DNA from: Firmicutes bacterium ADurb.Bin193
Lineage (GTDB): Bacteria; Bacillota; Clostridia; Monoglobales; Firm-18
Length of the DNA: 64,000 bases
NCBI GenBank assembly: GCA_002070105.1
Contig: MWCQ01000001.1
Coordinates: forward strand, 62,001 to 126,000
Reading direction: 5' to 3'
Within the stretch, counting starts at the first letter, position 1. The number at the start of each line of letters is the position of its first letter. The notes under the pieces are model-generated. The model saw nothing but the letters and a program-made list of their open reading frames with translations, searched no databases and was not told the DNA's origin. This document shows positions 26,923 to 35,422 of the stretch, one piece after another. The position numbers and the translations under genes are program-made.

Positions 26923-28524
26923 TTGAGTAGAAAGAAAAAAAACATTTTATTACTGACTGTGACTTTTTGCATGATTTTTTCATTGGCTGCGGTTGATGTA
27001 AATGCTGCACCGAGCACAGAGCGATATGTTGATATTAATATGTTGAGTCCCAATGAAGCATCCCCGGGTGATGTTGTTACCGTGGAGTTAAACATTGACA
27101 GCACAGCAAATATTAATGCATTAAGTTATACTTTTCATTTTAACCCCGAATTATTTGAAATCAATGAAACGACGGTGGATTCGGTCTGGTATGATGACGC
27201 CGTTAACGGCAGAACAGCATTATGGGATTGTTTAAAGGCACCCCATATCGGTTTTAATGCCGAAGCAGGAACAATAAGCGTATACGCCGGAGCATTAGAC
27301 GAGGGAGATGCCCCTGAATACAATGAACCTTATGCGATAATAGGAAAATTCCATTTAAAGGTTAAAATGTATGCTCCGTCGGGTTACTCTCGATTCACTT
27401 TATCCGATGCCCTTACATTGGATGCCGGTGCGGACAGCCCCGCAAGTATGTCTGTTACTCCCAATGACTGTATGGTTTACGGGTATTGTATCTTGACAAT
27501 AGTCAATACGCCGAAAGGTTCGATATCATTGAATCCCGCTCCCGTAGACGGCGACAAATATCTTGAAGGTACCGAAGTAACGCTGACTGCGGTACCTAAC
27601 GAAAGATATCGGTTTGTAAGGTTTACGGGCGATTTGGGAGAATACAACCCAACGCAAAACCCCTTAACTATTTCAATATACGACCATATAACAATAGGCG
27701 CCACCTTTGAGCTTATTTCGCCGGAGCAATACGCCTTTACGATAGGCGATACGACAAACGGCTCGATAATGTTGAATCCTGCTCCCCAAAACGGCAAATA
27801 TTTTGAAGAAACCGTTGTAACGGCAACCGCGATACCGAATTACGGTTATAGTTTTGTAAGGTTTACGGGTGCGTCCGAATCAACGGTTAATCCCATACAA
27901 ATTACAATTGACGGCGATAAAATATTGGGTGCAATATTTGAGGCAATTCCCACCCATACCGTTACATATAACCTAAACGGCGGCAGCGGAACGCCGCCCG
28001 CACAGGCCCCGGTTATGGAAGGCGCCGGATTTACCGTAGCAGGGTCGGGGAATATGATCGCACCTTTGGGCAAACGGTTTAAGGAATGGAATACGCAAGA
28101 AAACGGAAGCGGAACATCGTATGCACCCGGTGCCATAATTACAATGGGAACATCGGATATAACTCTTTATGCATTATGGGAGGATATCCCCACTCTCTAC
28201 GCCGATTATGTAATTGATATATCATCCGCCGCATATAGCGACGCTACCCAAAGTATAGGCTTATCCGTTACCATATACAATATAAGATCAAAGTCGGCAA
28301 ACGCTTTTCTCAGCTTTGCCGTGTACACCTCAAACAACAAACTTTTAAAAGTAAAAAGCAGAAATATTGACATTCAGGATACACAAAGCCCGACATTGAC
28401 GGATAGTATTGCGTTATCAGCCGTTCCCGAAGACGGATATATTATAAAGGTGTTTTTATGGGACAGCATGACCGGTATTACTCCCCTTGCTGCGGGGGAC
28501 TCGGTAAATATGGGCAATAATTAA
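26923..28524 (+). CDS. secreted surface protein: cohesin-like domain, InlB-type repeats, C-terminal module
   Basis: 533 residues. Signal peptide about 1-28 (AAVDVNAA). A cohesin-like beta domain follows (about 34-180, NMLSPNEASPGDVVTVEL). Next are two bacterial-repeat units with GSISLNPAPVDG and GSIMLNPAPQNG, each ending in a YRFVRFTG or YSFVRFTG motif (about 188-340), and an InlB B-repeat (about 344-425, VTYNLNGGSGTPPAQAP). The last ~100 residues (from YADYVIDISSAAYS) match the end of the next gene. The start is TTG behind GGAGG. No LPXTG or SLH anchor. It is probably a cell-surface or secreted adhesion-type protein. Confidence 0.8.
   Translation: MSRKKKNILLLTVTFCMIFSLAAVDVNAAPSTERYVDINMLSPNEASPGDVVTVELNIDSTANINALSYTFHFNPELFEINETTVDSVWYDDAVNGRTALWDCLKAPHIGFNAEAGTISVYAGALDEGDAPEYNEPYAIIGKFHLKVKMYAPSGYSRFTLSDALTLDAGADSPASMSVTPNDCMVYGYCILTIVNTPKGSISLNPAPVDGDKYLEGTEVTLTAVPNERYRFVRFTGDLGEYNPTQNPLTISIYDHITIGATFELISPEQYAFTIGDTTNGSIMLNPAPQNGKYFEETVVTATAIPNYGYSFVRFTGASESTVNPIQITIDGDKILGAIFEAIPTHTVTYNLNGGSGTPPAQAPVMEGAGFTVAGSGNMIAPLGKRFKEWNTQENGSGTSYAPGAIITMGTSDITLYALWEDIPTLYADYVIDISSAAYSDATQSIGLSVTIYNIRSKSANAFLSFAVYTSNNKLLKVKSRNIDIQDTQSPTLTDSIALSAVPEDGYIIKVFLWDSMTGITPLAAGDSVNMGNN
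28339..28464 (+). repeat. 126-bp coding direct repeat, copy 1
   Basis: Encodes the core of the shared C-terminal module. Almost identical to 31166-31291, with only a handful of differences, far closer than the rest of the two genes. Confidence 0.85.
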
Positions 28525-28556
28525 GGCTTATATAACTATTACAAGCTTGAATATAG

Positions 28557-28597
28557 CATATAATTATCCCCCGGCTATGTCGGGGGATAATTATATG
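28557..28597 (+). terminator. hairpin terminator after the cohesin-like gene
   Basis: Perfect 17-bp inverted repeat (CATAATTATCCCCCG-type arm, 28557-28573 and 28581-28597) with a 7-nt loop. There is no immediate T-run; a T7 run lies about 16 nt on. Confidence 0.65.
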
Positions 28598-28668
28598 TCA
28601 AAAAAGCCCAATTGTTTTTTTATACTTTCAAGTAAACCATTCCTCCCTCCAATGTGAAAAAATATTTG

Positions 28669-28697
28669 TTGACAGTTGGTTTTTTTTGGAGTATAGT
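28669..28697 (+). promoter_or_regulatory. consensus sigma-A promoter of the BspA-like gene
   Basis: TTGACA (28669-28674), 17-nt spacer, TATAGT (28692-28697), about 85 nt before the start codon. Confidence 0.8.
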
Positions 28698-28783
28698 ATG
28701 AATAAGGTAATTTTTTTCATATTCTGGATTTTTTAGGTTAGTAATAAATAAGTCAAAAAGTGATAAGGAGGGCAGTGGGCGCG

Positions 28784-31351
28784 ATGAAAAAAGTACTAAG
28801 TTTTACTCTTTTAGCGGCAATGTTTTTTACCTTGACAACAGTTCCTGATACAGTTTTTGCGACAACCGAAGTAACTGTAACCGATTTGTCCGACTTCCAG
28901 TCCGATCATCCGTATGAAAACAACGAAGACACGACATGGGTTTATACGCACCCCGAGGACTGCGAAATACTTGAAATTACATTTTCCCTAAAAACCGATA
29001 CTGAACAGGACTTTGATTTTATCTACATAATGGATGAGAACGACAACAATATAGAAGGCAGTCCGTTTCACGGGAATCAGCTTTCGGGGGCGACTAAATC
29101 GGTTAACGGAAGAACCGTAAAAATACGGCTTACAAGCGATGAATCATTTAATGAATACGGCTTTGAGGTTACAAGTATCCTGATTGTATCGTCAACAGGG
29201 CCTATAACAAATTTACGGGTAACCAGAATCACAAGAAGCAGCGTTACTTTTTCCTTTCCGAGTCCCGAAAATGCAACAAACATTGAATTACAGGTTTCGC
29301 AAGACGGCGGAGCTATATGGGAAAGCGCCGAAACAACCGAATTATTAAACTCCTCTTCTACCACCGCCACGGTAGACGGCCTTGAATTTGAAACGGAATA
29401 TAAGTTCCGTCTCGTTGTAACCGGCGGCGAAAGAGAAGGCATATCCAATGTTGTTGAAGTAAAAACACTCGGCGAGATTAGCCCCGAATCGGATTTTGAT
29501 TTTGACCCTGCGGCACAAATGATAATGGAATATTTAGGTAGCGACGCCGAAGTTACGATACCAAAAACCATTGAAGGAGTCACGGTCACAGCCATTGCCA
29601 ACGACGCATTTTACAATTGCGACACTCTGTTTACTGTAAACATACCCGACAGCATAACATACATTGGCGATTGGGCGTTTGAAGATTGCAACAACCTTAC
29701 CGCGGTAACCATACCGAACAGCGTTACGGAAACCGGCGAAGGAGTGTTTTACAATTGCACAAGCCTTAATTCGATAACCATACCGGACAGCATTTCAACC
29801 ATCAGCGACTTGATGTTTTACAATTGCGCCGGCCTAACCTCTGTATCCATACCCGACAGCGTCACATACATTGGCGAAGAGGCATTTTACGGTTGCAGCA
29901 GCCTTAATTCAATAATCATACCGAACAGCGTTATAGAAATTGATTATTTGGCATTTTACGGTTGTAACAGCCTAACCTCGGTAACCATACCCGAAAGCGT
30001 TACGGACATTGGCGATGAAGCGTTTTCATATTGCACGAGTCTAACCGCGATAAATGTCGATAGTAACAATCCGGAATATTCAAGCGATGACGGCGTACTG
30101 TTTGACAAGCCGAAAGAGGTGTTAATAACATATCCCGCAGGTAAAAGCGGCGCATATATAATTCCCGACAGCGTTACAGATATTGCCGAAGAAGCGTTTT
30201 TCTCCTGCGACAGCCTGACCTCGATAACCATACCGAACGGGATTACAGCCATCAATAATTGGATGTTTTCATATTGCATAAGTCTCACCGCGATAAATGT
30301 CGTTAGCGACAATCCGGAATATTCAAGTCAGGACGGCATACTGTTTAACAAGTCGGGGGAGATGTTATTAATATTTCCCACAGGTAAAAGCGGCGCATAT
30401 ACCATTCCGGACAGCGTTACGGATATTGGTGAAGGAGCGTTTTACAATTGCACCAAACTGATCTCGGTAACCATACCGGACAGCATTACATCCATCAGCG
30501 AATATGCGTTTGAAGGTTGCCGCAGCCTGACTTCACTAACCATACCGGACAGCATTACGGAAATTTGCGAAGGAGCATTTGTGAATTGCTACGGTTTGAC
30601 CTCGGTAACCATACCCGACAGCGTTACATACATTGGCGAAGCAGCGTTTTACAATTGCTGCAAGCTTAATTCGGTAACCATCCCGACCAGCATTACATTC
30701 TTTGACGATTATGTGTTTGCGGAATGTGACAGTATGACCACTATAACCATCCCGAACACCGTTACATATATCGGCTTCTATGCGTTCGGCAGTTGCGACG
30801 GCCTGACCTCTGTAACAATTCCCAAAAGCGTTTCATACATTGACGATTATGCATTTGAATATTGCAGCAGTCTGACATCTGTAACCATACTAAGCAATAT
30901 TACGGATATTGGCTACGATGTGTTTAACAAGTGTCCCGACGACCTAATCATATACGGTTATGCAGGCTCGGATGCCGAAGCCTATGCATACGATTTTGAC
31001 ATTCTGTTTATAGCCATCAGCGATGCCTATGATTTTCTAATCGACATATCATCAGCAGTATATAACGCAGATACCCAAAGCATAGATTTGTCCGTAATCA
31101 TAAATAATATAAATTCGAAACCGGCAAACGCCTATCTTAGTGTGGCTGTGCATGACTCCAAAAACAAACTTTTGAAAGTTAAAAGCAGAAATATTGAGAT
31201 TCAGGATACACAAAGTCCGACATTTACGGATAGTATTGCGTTATCAGCCGTTCCCGAAGACGGATATATTATAAAAGTGTTTTTATGGGACGGAATGGAT
31301 AATATTACTCCCATTGCTGCGGTGGATTCGTTAAATATTAACAACAATTGA
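28784..31351 (+). CDS. BspA-type leucine-rich-repeat surface protein
   Basis: 855 residues. Signal peptide about 1-26 (ending PDTVFA). A CUB-like domain (about 38-140) opens with SDHPYENNEDTTWVY and has DFIYIMDENDNNIEGSPF; a fibronectin type III domain follows (about 142-235). Then come about sixteen BspA/LRR_5 repeats of ~23 residues (about 260-735, consensus AFYNCxxLTSVTIPDSVTYIG). Two longer units (SNNPEYSSDDGVLF) interrupt the array. The last ~100 residues repeat the C-terminal module of the previous gene. Such proteins bind host or matrix ligands in other bacteria. The ATG at 28784 sits 12 nt after AAGGAGGG; a GTG three codons earlier is the alternative. Confidence 0.85.
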   Translation: MKKVLSFTLLAAMFFTLTTVPDTVFATTEVTVTDLSDFQSDHPYENNEDTTWVYTHPEDCEILEITFSLKTDTEQDFDFIYIMDENDNNIEGSPFHGNQLSGATKSVNGRTVKIRLTSDESFNEYGFEVTSILIVSSTGPITNLRVTRITRSSVTFSFPSPENATNIELQVSQDGGAIWESAETTELLNSSSTTATVDGLEFETEYKFRLVVTGGEREGISNVVEVKTLGEISPESDFDFDPAAQMIMEYLGSDAEVTIPKTIEGVTVTAIANDAFYNCDTLFTVNIPDSITYIGDWAFEDCNNLTAVTIPNSVTETGEGVFYNCTSLNSITIPDSISTISDLMFYNCAGLTSVSIPDSVTYIGEEAFYGCSSLNSIIIPNSVIEIDYLAFYGCNSLTSVTIPESVTDIGDEAFSYCTSLTAINVDSNNPEYSSDDGVLFDKPKEVLITYPAGKSGAYIIPDSVTDIAEEAFFSCDSLTSITIPNGITAINNWMFSYCISLTAINVVSDNPEYSSQDGILFNKSGEMLLIFPTGKSGAYTIPDSVTDIGEGAFYNCTKLISVTIPDSITSISEYAFEGCRSLTSLTIPDSITEICEGAFVNCYGLTSVTIPDSVTYIGEAAFYNCCKLNSVTIPTSITFFDDYVFAECDSMTTITIPNTVTYIGFYAFGSCDGLTSVTIPKSVSYIDDYAFEYCSSLTSVTILSNITDIGYDVFNKCPDDLIIYGYAGSDAEAYAYDFDILFIAISDAYDFLIDISSAVYNADTQSIDLSVIINNINSKPANAYLSVAVHDSKNKLLKVKSRNIEIQDTQSPTFTDSIALSAVPEDGYIIKVFLWDGMDNITPIAAVDSLNINNN
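31166..31291 (+). repeat. 126-bp coding direct repeat, copy 2
   Basis: Second copy, 2.8 kb from the first and in the same orientation, at the 3' end of the BspA-like gene. Suggests recent duplication or gene conversion. Confidence 0.85.
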
Positions 31352-31379
31352 GGATTATGTGACTTTTAGAGTATAATTA

Positions 31380-31416
31380 AAAGACGGAGTATCCGCTCCG
31401 TCCTTTAGTTTTTTTA
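31380..31416 (+). terminator. terminator after the BspA-like gene
   Basis: Stem GACGGAG / CTCCGTC with a 6-nt loop, extended by A/T pairs and followed by a T7 run. Confidence 0.85.
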
Positions 31417-31461
31417 ATATAATTATTTTATATTAATTCCGGTTTGAAAACCGAATTTGTA

Positions 31462-33885
31462 TTAAATAAATAACGACATATCGGATTCTTCAGCGTGTGC
31501 AAGCATTGCCGCCGCGCCGCCCTGCTTGACGCCGTCTATAAGCTCCTCCGGCTTTATTCCCATAACATCCATACTCATGGTGCAGGCGACAAGCTCCACA
31601 CCGTTTTCCATTGACATCTTTATAAGGCTTTCAAGGTCAGTAACATTTTTACTCTTCATAACATATCTTATCATCTTGGCGCCCATTCCGCCCATATTCA
31701 TTTTGGATAGAGCCAGCTTTTTAGCACCTCTGGGCATCATTGCGCCGAACATCCTGCTTAAAAAATCCTTTTTAACCGAAACCCTTTCGCTTCGCCTTAT
31801 AATGTTAAGCCCCCAGAAGGTGAAAAACATCGAAACCTGCCTTCCCATTGAAGCCGCAGCGTTAGCTATTATAAACGAGGCAATCGCCTTGTCAAGGTCG
31901 CCCGAAAAGATTATGATATTCTTTTTATTCTTCGCCCCGCATCCGTTTTGCACTCCGCCTCCCTTTTTCAATGTCGCCTTAAACACGCCTTTTTCGGAGG
32001 TTATTCCGCCGAAGGTGTTGCCCGTCCTCCTGCACCACGCCTCAACATCTGCGGAAAATGCGGGGTCGGTCGACTTAATTTCTATAACCGCACCGTCGGG
32101 CGCCTTCAAAACCGCCTCCGCAAGCTTCATGATAGGACCGGGGCATTGAAGACCGCAGGCGTTTACCTCAATCGTTTCGGAAGCGGTGGGAAGCATTGTT
32201 TCGCTGTTTATATTAACATCGGTTTTAACGGGGGCGTCCTTGCCGAAAATACTGTTGTAAAGCCTGTATCCGCCCGAAAGGTTGTAACATTGAAAGCCCT
32301 TTTGTGACAATATTCTGCATGCCAGATAGCCTCTAAGGCCAACCTGACAGGTGATGTAATATGTGTTTGACCTATCAAACTCACCAAGCCTTTGTCTTAT
32401 GTCGTCAAGAGGAATGTTTATAAAATTCGGGATATGCCCGTTTTCATACTCCATAGCCGTGCGCACATCCAAAAACACGGCGTTTTCATTTTTCATAAGA
32501 GCGTCTATGTCGTGCCAGTGGATTAGCTTAACCTTGCCGGTAAGCGCGTTTTCGGCCACATACCCCGCCATATTCACAGGGTCCTTTGCCGAGGAATAGG
32601 GCGGTGCGTAGGCGAGCTCAAGGCGCGTAAGGTCATAAACCGTCATACCCGCACGAATGGCGGTTGCGATAACATCAATCCGCTTGTCAACGCCGTCATA
32701 GCCCACAATCTGCGCGCCGAGAATTTTCCCGTCCTTCTTTTCAAAAACCAGCTTAACCGACATATTGACCGCTCCGGGGTAATACGAGGCGTGAGAAGCC
32801 GAATAGGTAAAGGATTTTTCATAATCGAGGTCCAGGCTTTTGGCGGTTTTCTCGTTTATTCCCGTAGAGGCAACCGTAAGGTCGAAGCACTTTAAAATGC
32901 CCGTACCCTGCGTTCCCTCATAAGTGCTTTTAATTCCGCATATATCGTCCGCCGCTATGCGCCCCTGCTTGTTCGCAGGGCCCGCAAGCGGAACATACCC
33001 CTTGCGCCCGCTTACAAAATCAACAACCTCAACCGCATCCCCCACTGCATAAATGTCGTCATCGGATGTTTTCATACTACTGTTTACGACTATTGCGCCT
33101 TTTTCGTTTACCTCAAGCCCCGCATTGCGCGCAAGTATGCTTTCGGGGCGCACTCCGACCGACATTACCGCCATGTCGCAGTATATCTCGCCGCTTCCCA
33201 GGGTTAGCTTAAGGCCACCTTCCGTTTTGCTAACGGCTCTAACACCGTCATTCAGGATAAGCCTTACGCCCTTTTGGCGTATGTGGTTGTGGACATCCGC
33301 CGCCATGTCAAAATCAAGCGGGGCAATAACATGGTCCGCAAATTCGATAATCGTAACCTCAAGCCCTGCCTTGAAAAGGTTTTCGGCGACCTCAACTCCG
33401 ATATATCCGCCGCCGATAACCGCCACGCTTTTAGGCTTATTTTCGGTAATGTAATCCTTAATTCTGTAAGTATCTGGAATATTCCTTAGGGTAAAAATCT
33501 TATCGCTTTTGGCGCCCTCAATGGGGAGAATCTGCGGCTCCGCACCCGGCGACAGAATAAGCTTGTCATAGCTTTCGCTGTAAACCTTGCCGCTTTTCAG
33601 GTCGGAAACCTCTACCCTTTTGTTTTCGCGGTCTATGGATATAACCTCGCTTTCGGTCCGTACATCCACATTAAACCGCCTGTGAAAACTTTGCGGCGTT
33701 TGAAGGGTAAGCGATGATTTTTCCGTTATCTCGCCTCCGATGTAATAGGGAAGCCCGCAATTCGCAAAGCTGATATGCTCCCCGCGCTCAAACATAATTA
33801 TTTCGGCATTCTCGTCAAGCCGCCTAAGCCTTGCCGCCGCCGAGGCTCCGCCAGCAACGCCGCCGACAATAAGGATTTTACTCAT
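31462..33885 (-). CDS. CoA-disulfide-reductase-like / rhodanese / TusA / DsrE fusion
   Basis: 807 residues with four domains. 1-450: FAD/NAD(P)H disulfide oxidoreductase with GGVAGGASAAARLRR and Cys43 in SFANCGLPYYIGG, as in CoA disulfide reductase. 455-545: rhodanese with active Cys513 in YYITCQVGLRG. 570-640: TusA-like domain with CGLQCPGP (Cys577, Cys581). 655-807: DsrE/DsrF-like domain. The whole is a known fusion in anaerobic Bacillota and should move sulfane sulfur (persulfide) between thiols and reduce CoA persulfide or disulfide. No membrane segment. Monocistronic, with a palindromic regulator site upstream. Confidence 0.92.
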   Translation of the reverse strand: MSKILIVGGVAGGASAAARLRRLDENAEIIMFERGEHISFANCGLPYYIGGEITEKSSLTLQTPQSFHRRFNVDVRTESEVISIDRENKRVEVSDLKSGKVYSESYDKLILSPGAEPQILPIEGAKSDKIFTLRNIPDTYRIKDYITENKPKSVAVIGGGYIGVEVAENLFKAGLEVTIIEFADHVIAPLDFDMAADVHNHIRQKGVRLILNDGVRAVSKTEGGLKLTLGSGEIYCDMAVMSVGVRPESILARNAGLEVNEKGAIVVNSSMKTSDDDIYAVGDAVEVVDFVSGRKGYVPLAGPANKQGRIAADDICGIKSTYEGTQGTGILKCFDLTVASTGINEKTAKSLDLDYEKSFTYSASHASYYPGAVNMSVKLVFEKKDGKILGAQIVGYDGVDKRIDVIATAIRAGMTVYDLTRLELAYAPPYSSAKDPVNMAGYVAENALTGKVKLIHWHDIDALMKNENAVFLDVRTAMEYENGHIPNFINIPLDDIRQRLGEFDRSNTYYITCQVGLRGYLACRILSQKGFQCYNLSGGYRLYNSIFGKDAPVKTDVNINSETMLPTASETIEVNACGLQCPGPIMKLAEAVLKAPDGAVIEIKSTDPAFSADVEAWCRRTGNTFGGITSEKGVFKATLKKGGGVQNGCGAKNKKNIIIFSGDLDKAIASFIIANAAASMGRQVSMFFTFWGLNIIRRSERVSVKKDFLSRMFGAMMPRGAKKLALSKMNMGGMGAKMIRYVMKSKNVTDLESLIKMSMENGVELVACTMSMDVMGIKPEELIDGVKQGGAAAMLAHAEESDMSLFI

Positions 33886-33931
33886 AAAAGCCCGTCCCCC
33901 ATATATTTGTAATCAAATTATACTCAGGATT

Positions 33932-33974
33932 ATTATACCAAAAAAACCATTAAAAATTATGTGACTATGTCACA
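33932..33974 (-). promoter_or_regulatory. promoter of the sulfur-transfer fusion with CRP/FNR-type operator
   Basis: The perfect palindrome TGTGAC-TAT-GTCACA (33960-33974) lies 22 nt upstream of TATAAT (33937-33932, minus strand). If transcription starts 7 nt after the -10, the palindrome is centred at about -42, the class II activator position of CRP/FNR proteins, and there is no good -35. A second TATAAT at 33922-33917 is possible. Confidence 0.6.
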
Positions 33975-34053
33975 CTTGTGTTGTTTTGACATTAAACTAT
34001 ATGATGAAAATATGCTTTAAAGGATAAAATATGCGCCTGAAAAAGGGCGCATA

Positions 34054-34710
34054 TCAGTCCACGCATATATAATCCTTAATTTTCTCGAATCTTCCGGTTG
34101 AAATTCCCTTGATTTTCATTATATCCTCTATTTTTTCAAAGCCTCCGTTTTCGTTCCTGTATGTAATAATTCTGTCGGCATAAGCCTCGCCGATACCATT
34201 AAGTGTCATAAGTTCTGCGCGGGAGGCGGTATTTATGTTAACTATGGCGTTTTTCTTTACGCCCGAAGTGGTTGCCTTCGGCGCATACTTTTTGCTCTCG
34301 GACTTGGAGGGTATATAGAGCTCCGCCCCGTCGGCAAGCCTTTCGGCAAGGTTAATTCCTTCGACATAAGCATTTTTTGTTAAACCGCCCGCCGCCGTTA
34401 CTGCGTCGTTTACCCTGCTGCCTTTTTCAAGCTCGTACAATCCGGGGGAGGCAACCTCTCCTTTAATATGCACGAGTATCTTGGGCATAACCACAGTGGG
34501 CGTCGGGGCGGGAGTGATTACCCCTGCCGTTTGCTTTGAATATTCCTTTTGCTCACCCGAATTTCCCTTTTTAATAAATATGCTTCCGAGTACAATCAGC
34601 ATAACAACGCAAACCACCAACACAACAACAGCTAAACTGCCGATATTTTTCAAATCGACAACCTCAAAAAACTTGTCCAAAAAGGTAGTGCGCCTTAATT
34701 TTTGCTTCAT
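34054..34710 (-). CDS. comEA: ComEA-family DNA-binding protein (SLBB plus helix-hairpin-helix)
   Basis: 218 residues. A single membrane helix near 22-45 (LAVVVLVVCVVMLIVLGSIF), a Pro/Thr linker (ITPAPTPTVVMP), an SLBB domain (about 78-135, ILVHIKGEVASPGLYEL), then two helix-hairpin-helix motifs (NINTASRAELMTLNGIGEAYADRII and IEDIMKIKGISTGRFEKI). This is the layout of the DNA receptor ComEA in transformation. The ATG at 34710 has GGGAG upstream; the frame reaches back to 34782. No comEC follows: the CoA-disulfide-type gene is next. Confidence 0.9.
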   Translation of the reverse strand: MKQKLRRTTFLDKFFEVVDLKNIGSLAVVVLVVCVVMLIVLGSIFIKKGNSGEQKEYSKQTAGVITPAPTPTVVMPKILVHIKGEVASPGLYELEKGSRVNDAVTAAGGLTKNAYVEGINLAERLADGAELYIPSKSESKKYAPKATTSGVKKNAIVNINTASRAELMTLNGIGEAYADRIITYRNENGGFEKIEDIMKIKGISTGRFEKIKDYICVD

Positions 34711-34859
34711 TTTATTCTCCCACCTTACCGAATATGGTCGAATTATCGGTTGTTTTGTAAATATATGCCTATAATATATCACACTTTATATGTTAGTTCA
34801 AGGGGTTTTGAATGAATAACAACTTTTACATAAAGAAAAAATTTAATTGTTCAAAACCC

Positions 34860-34888
34860 TTGACATGCAAGTCTTTGTAGTCTATAAT
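34860..34888 (+). promoter_or_regulatory. sigma-A promoter of tRNA-Pro
   Basis: Consensus TTGACA (34860-34865), 17-nt spacer, TATAAT (34883-34888), 21 nt before the mature tRNA. Confidence 0.85.
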
Positions 34889-34909
34889 AAATTTTGCGGC
34901 TATATGTAT

Positions 34910-34986
34910 CTGGGTGTGGCGCAGTTTGGTAGCGTGCTTGAATGGGGTTCAAGAGGCCGGGAGTTCGAGTCTCCCCACTCAGACCA
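34910..34986 (+). tRNA. tRNA-Pro (anticodon GGG)
   Basis: 77 nt, full cloverleaf: acceptor CTGGGTG / CACTCAG (one G-U pair), anticodon stem CTTGA / TCAAG with loop ATGGGGT, anticodon GGG at 34944-34946, T-loop GTTCGAGTC, discriminator A and encoded CCA. Reads Pro codons CCC and CCU. Solitary, with its own promoter and terminator. Confidence 0.95.
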
Positions 34987-35030
34987 AAACGAAAAGCCTT
35001 ATGCGACAGCATAGGGCTTTTCGTTTTGTA
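34986..35030 (+). terminator. terminator after tRNA-Pro
   Basis: Long stem AAAACGAAAAGCC ... GGCTTTTCGTTTT, with inner ATGC / GCAT and a T-rich tail. Confidence 0.85.
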
Positions 35031-35092
35031 TTCTTATTTTTTCTTTCTTCTTTCTTATTTTTTCTTTCTTCTTTCTTCTTTTTTCTTTAAAC
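35031..35092 (+). repeat. pyrimidine-rich tandem repeat
   Basis: About 60 nt almost entirely T and C on the plus strand, made of imperfect repeats of TTTCTTTCTTCTTTCTTATT. No gene. It lies between the tRNA terminator and the convergent ykuS-like gene. Confidence 0.7.
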
Positions 35093-35124
35093 ATGCTTTT
35101 CTCAAAACGAAATAAATATGTCAA

Positions 35125-35383
35125 TCACGGCAGATTGTTTATCCTGTTTTCCACTTCCGACGGGGTAAGACCTGACGCCCTTATAACCTTTCCCTCGGTA
35201 AGCGTATCTTCCATTCCCAAAAAATCCTCGTTCACTCCGGATATAACGACTGCGTCACAGCTTGTTATTTCAGCAACATTTGAGTCAATACCGTAGCTTA
35301 GATTTATTACATCGAATCCTCTTTCGGTCAGATATTCTTTAATCGGTGTCAGATTTGGCTCTATGCCGATTTTTTTTACTCAT
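35125..35383 (-). pseudogene. YkuS-like (UPF0180) gene frameshifted in an A8 run
   Basis: The ATG at 35383 follows a good GGAGG site (7-nt spacing) but its frame (ATG AGT AAA AAA AAT) stops after 14 codons. One base later the next frame reads KIGIEPNLTPIKEYLTERG, then GFDVINLSYGIDSN, CDAVVISG and GMEDTLTEGKVIRASGLTP, and ends at TGA 35127-35125. About 85 residues, the size of YkuS. Dropping one A from the eight-A run joins start and body. So the gene is either broken, mis-sequenced at a homopolymer, or expressed by slippage. YkuS function is unknown. Confidence 0.7.
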
Positions 35384-35422
35384 TTTATTACCTCCGTATA
35401 ATTTTTTATAAACATTCTTCTT

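Noticed and set aside
29600-30950. CRISPR-like or tandem array in the repeat-rich DNA
   Set aside because: The ~69-bp periodicity is coding (BspA leucine-rich repeats) and the units are diverged; there are no identical repeats with unique spacers.
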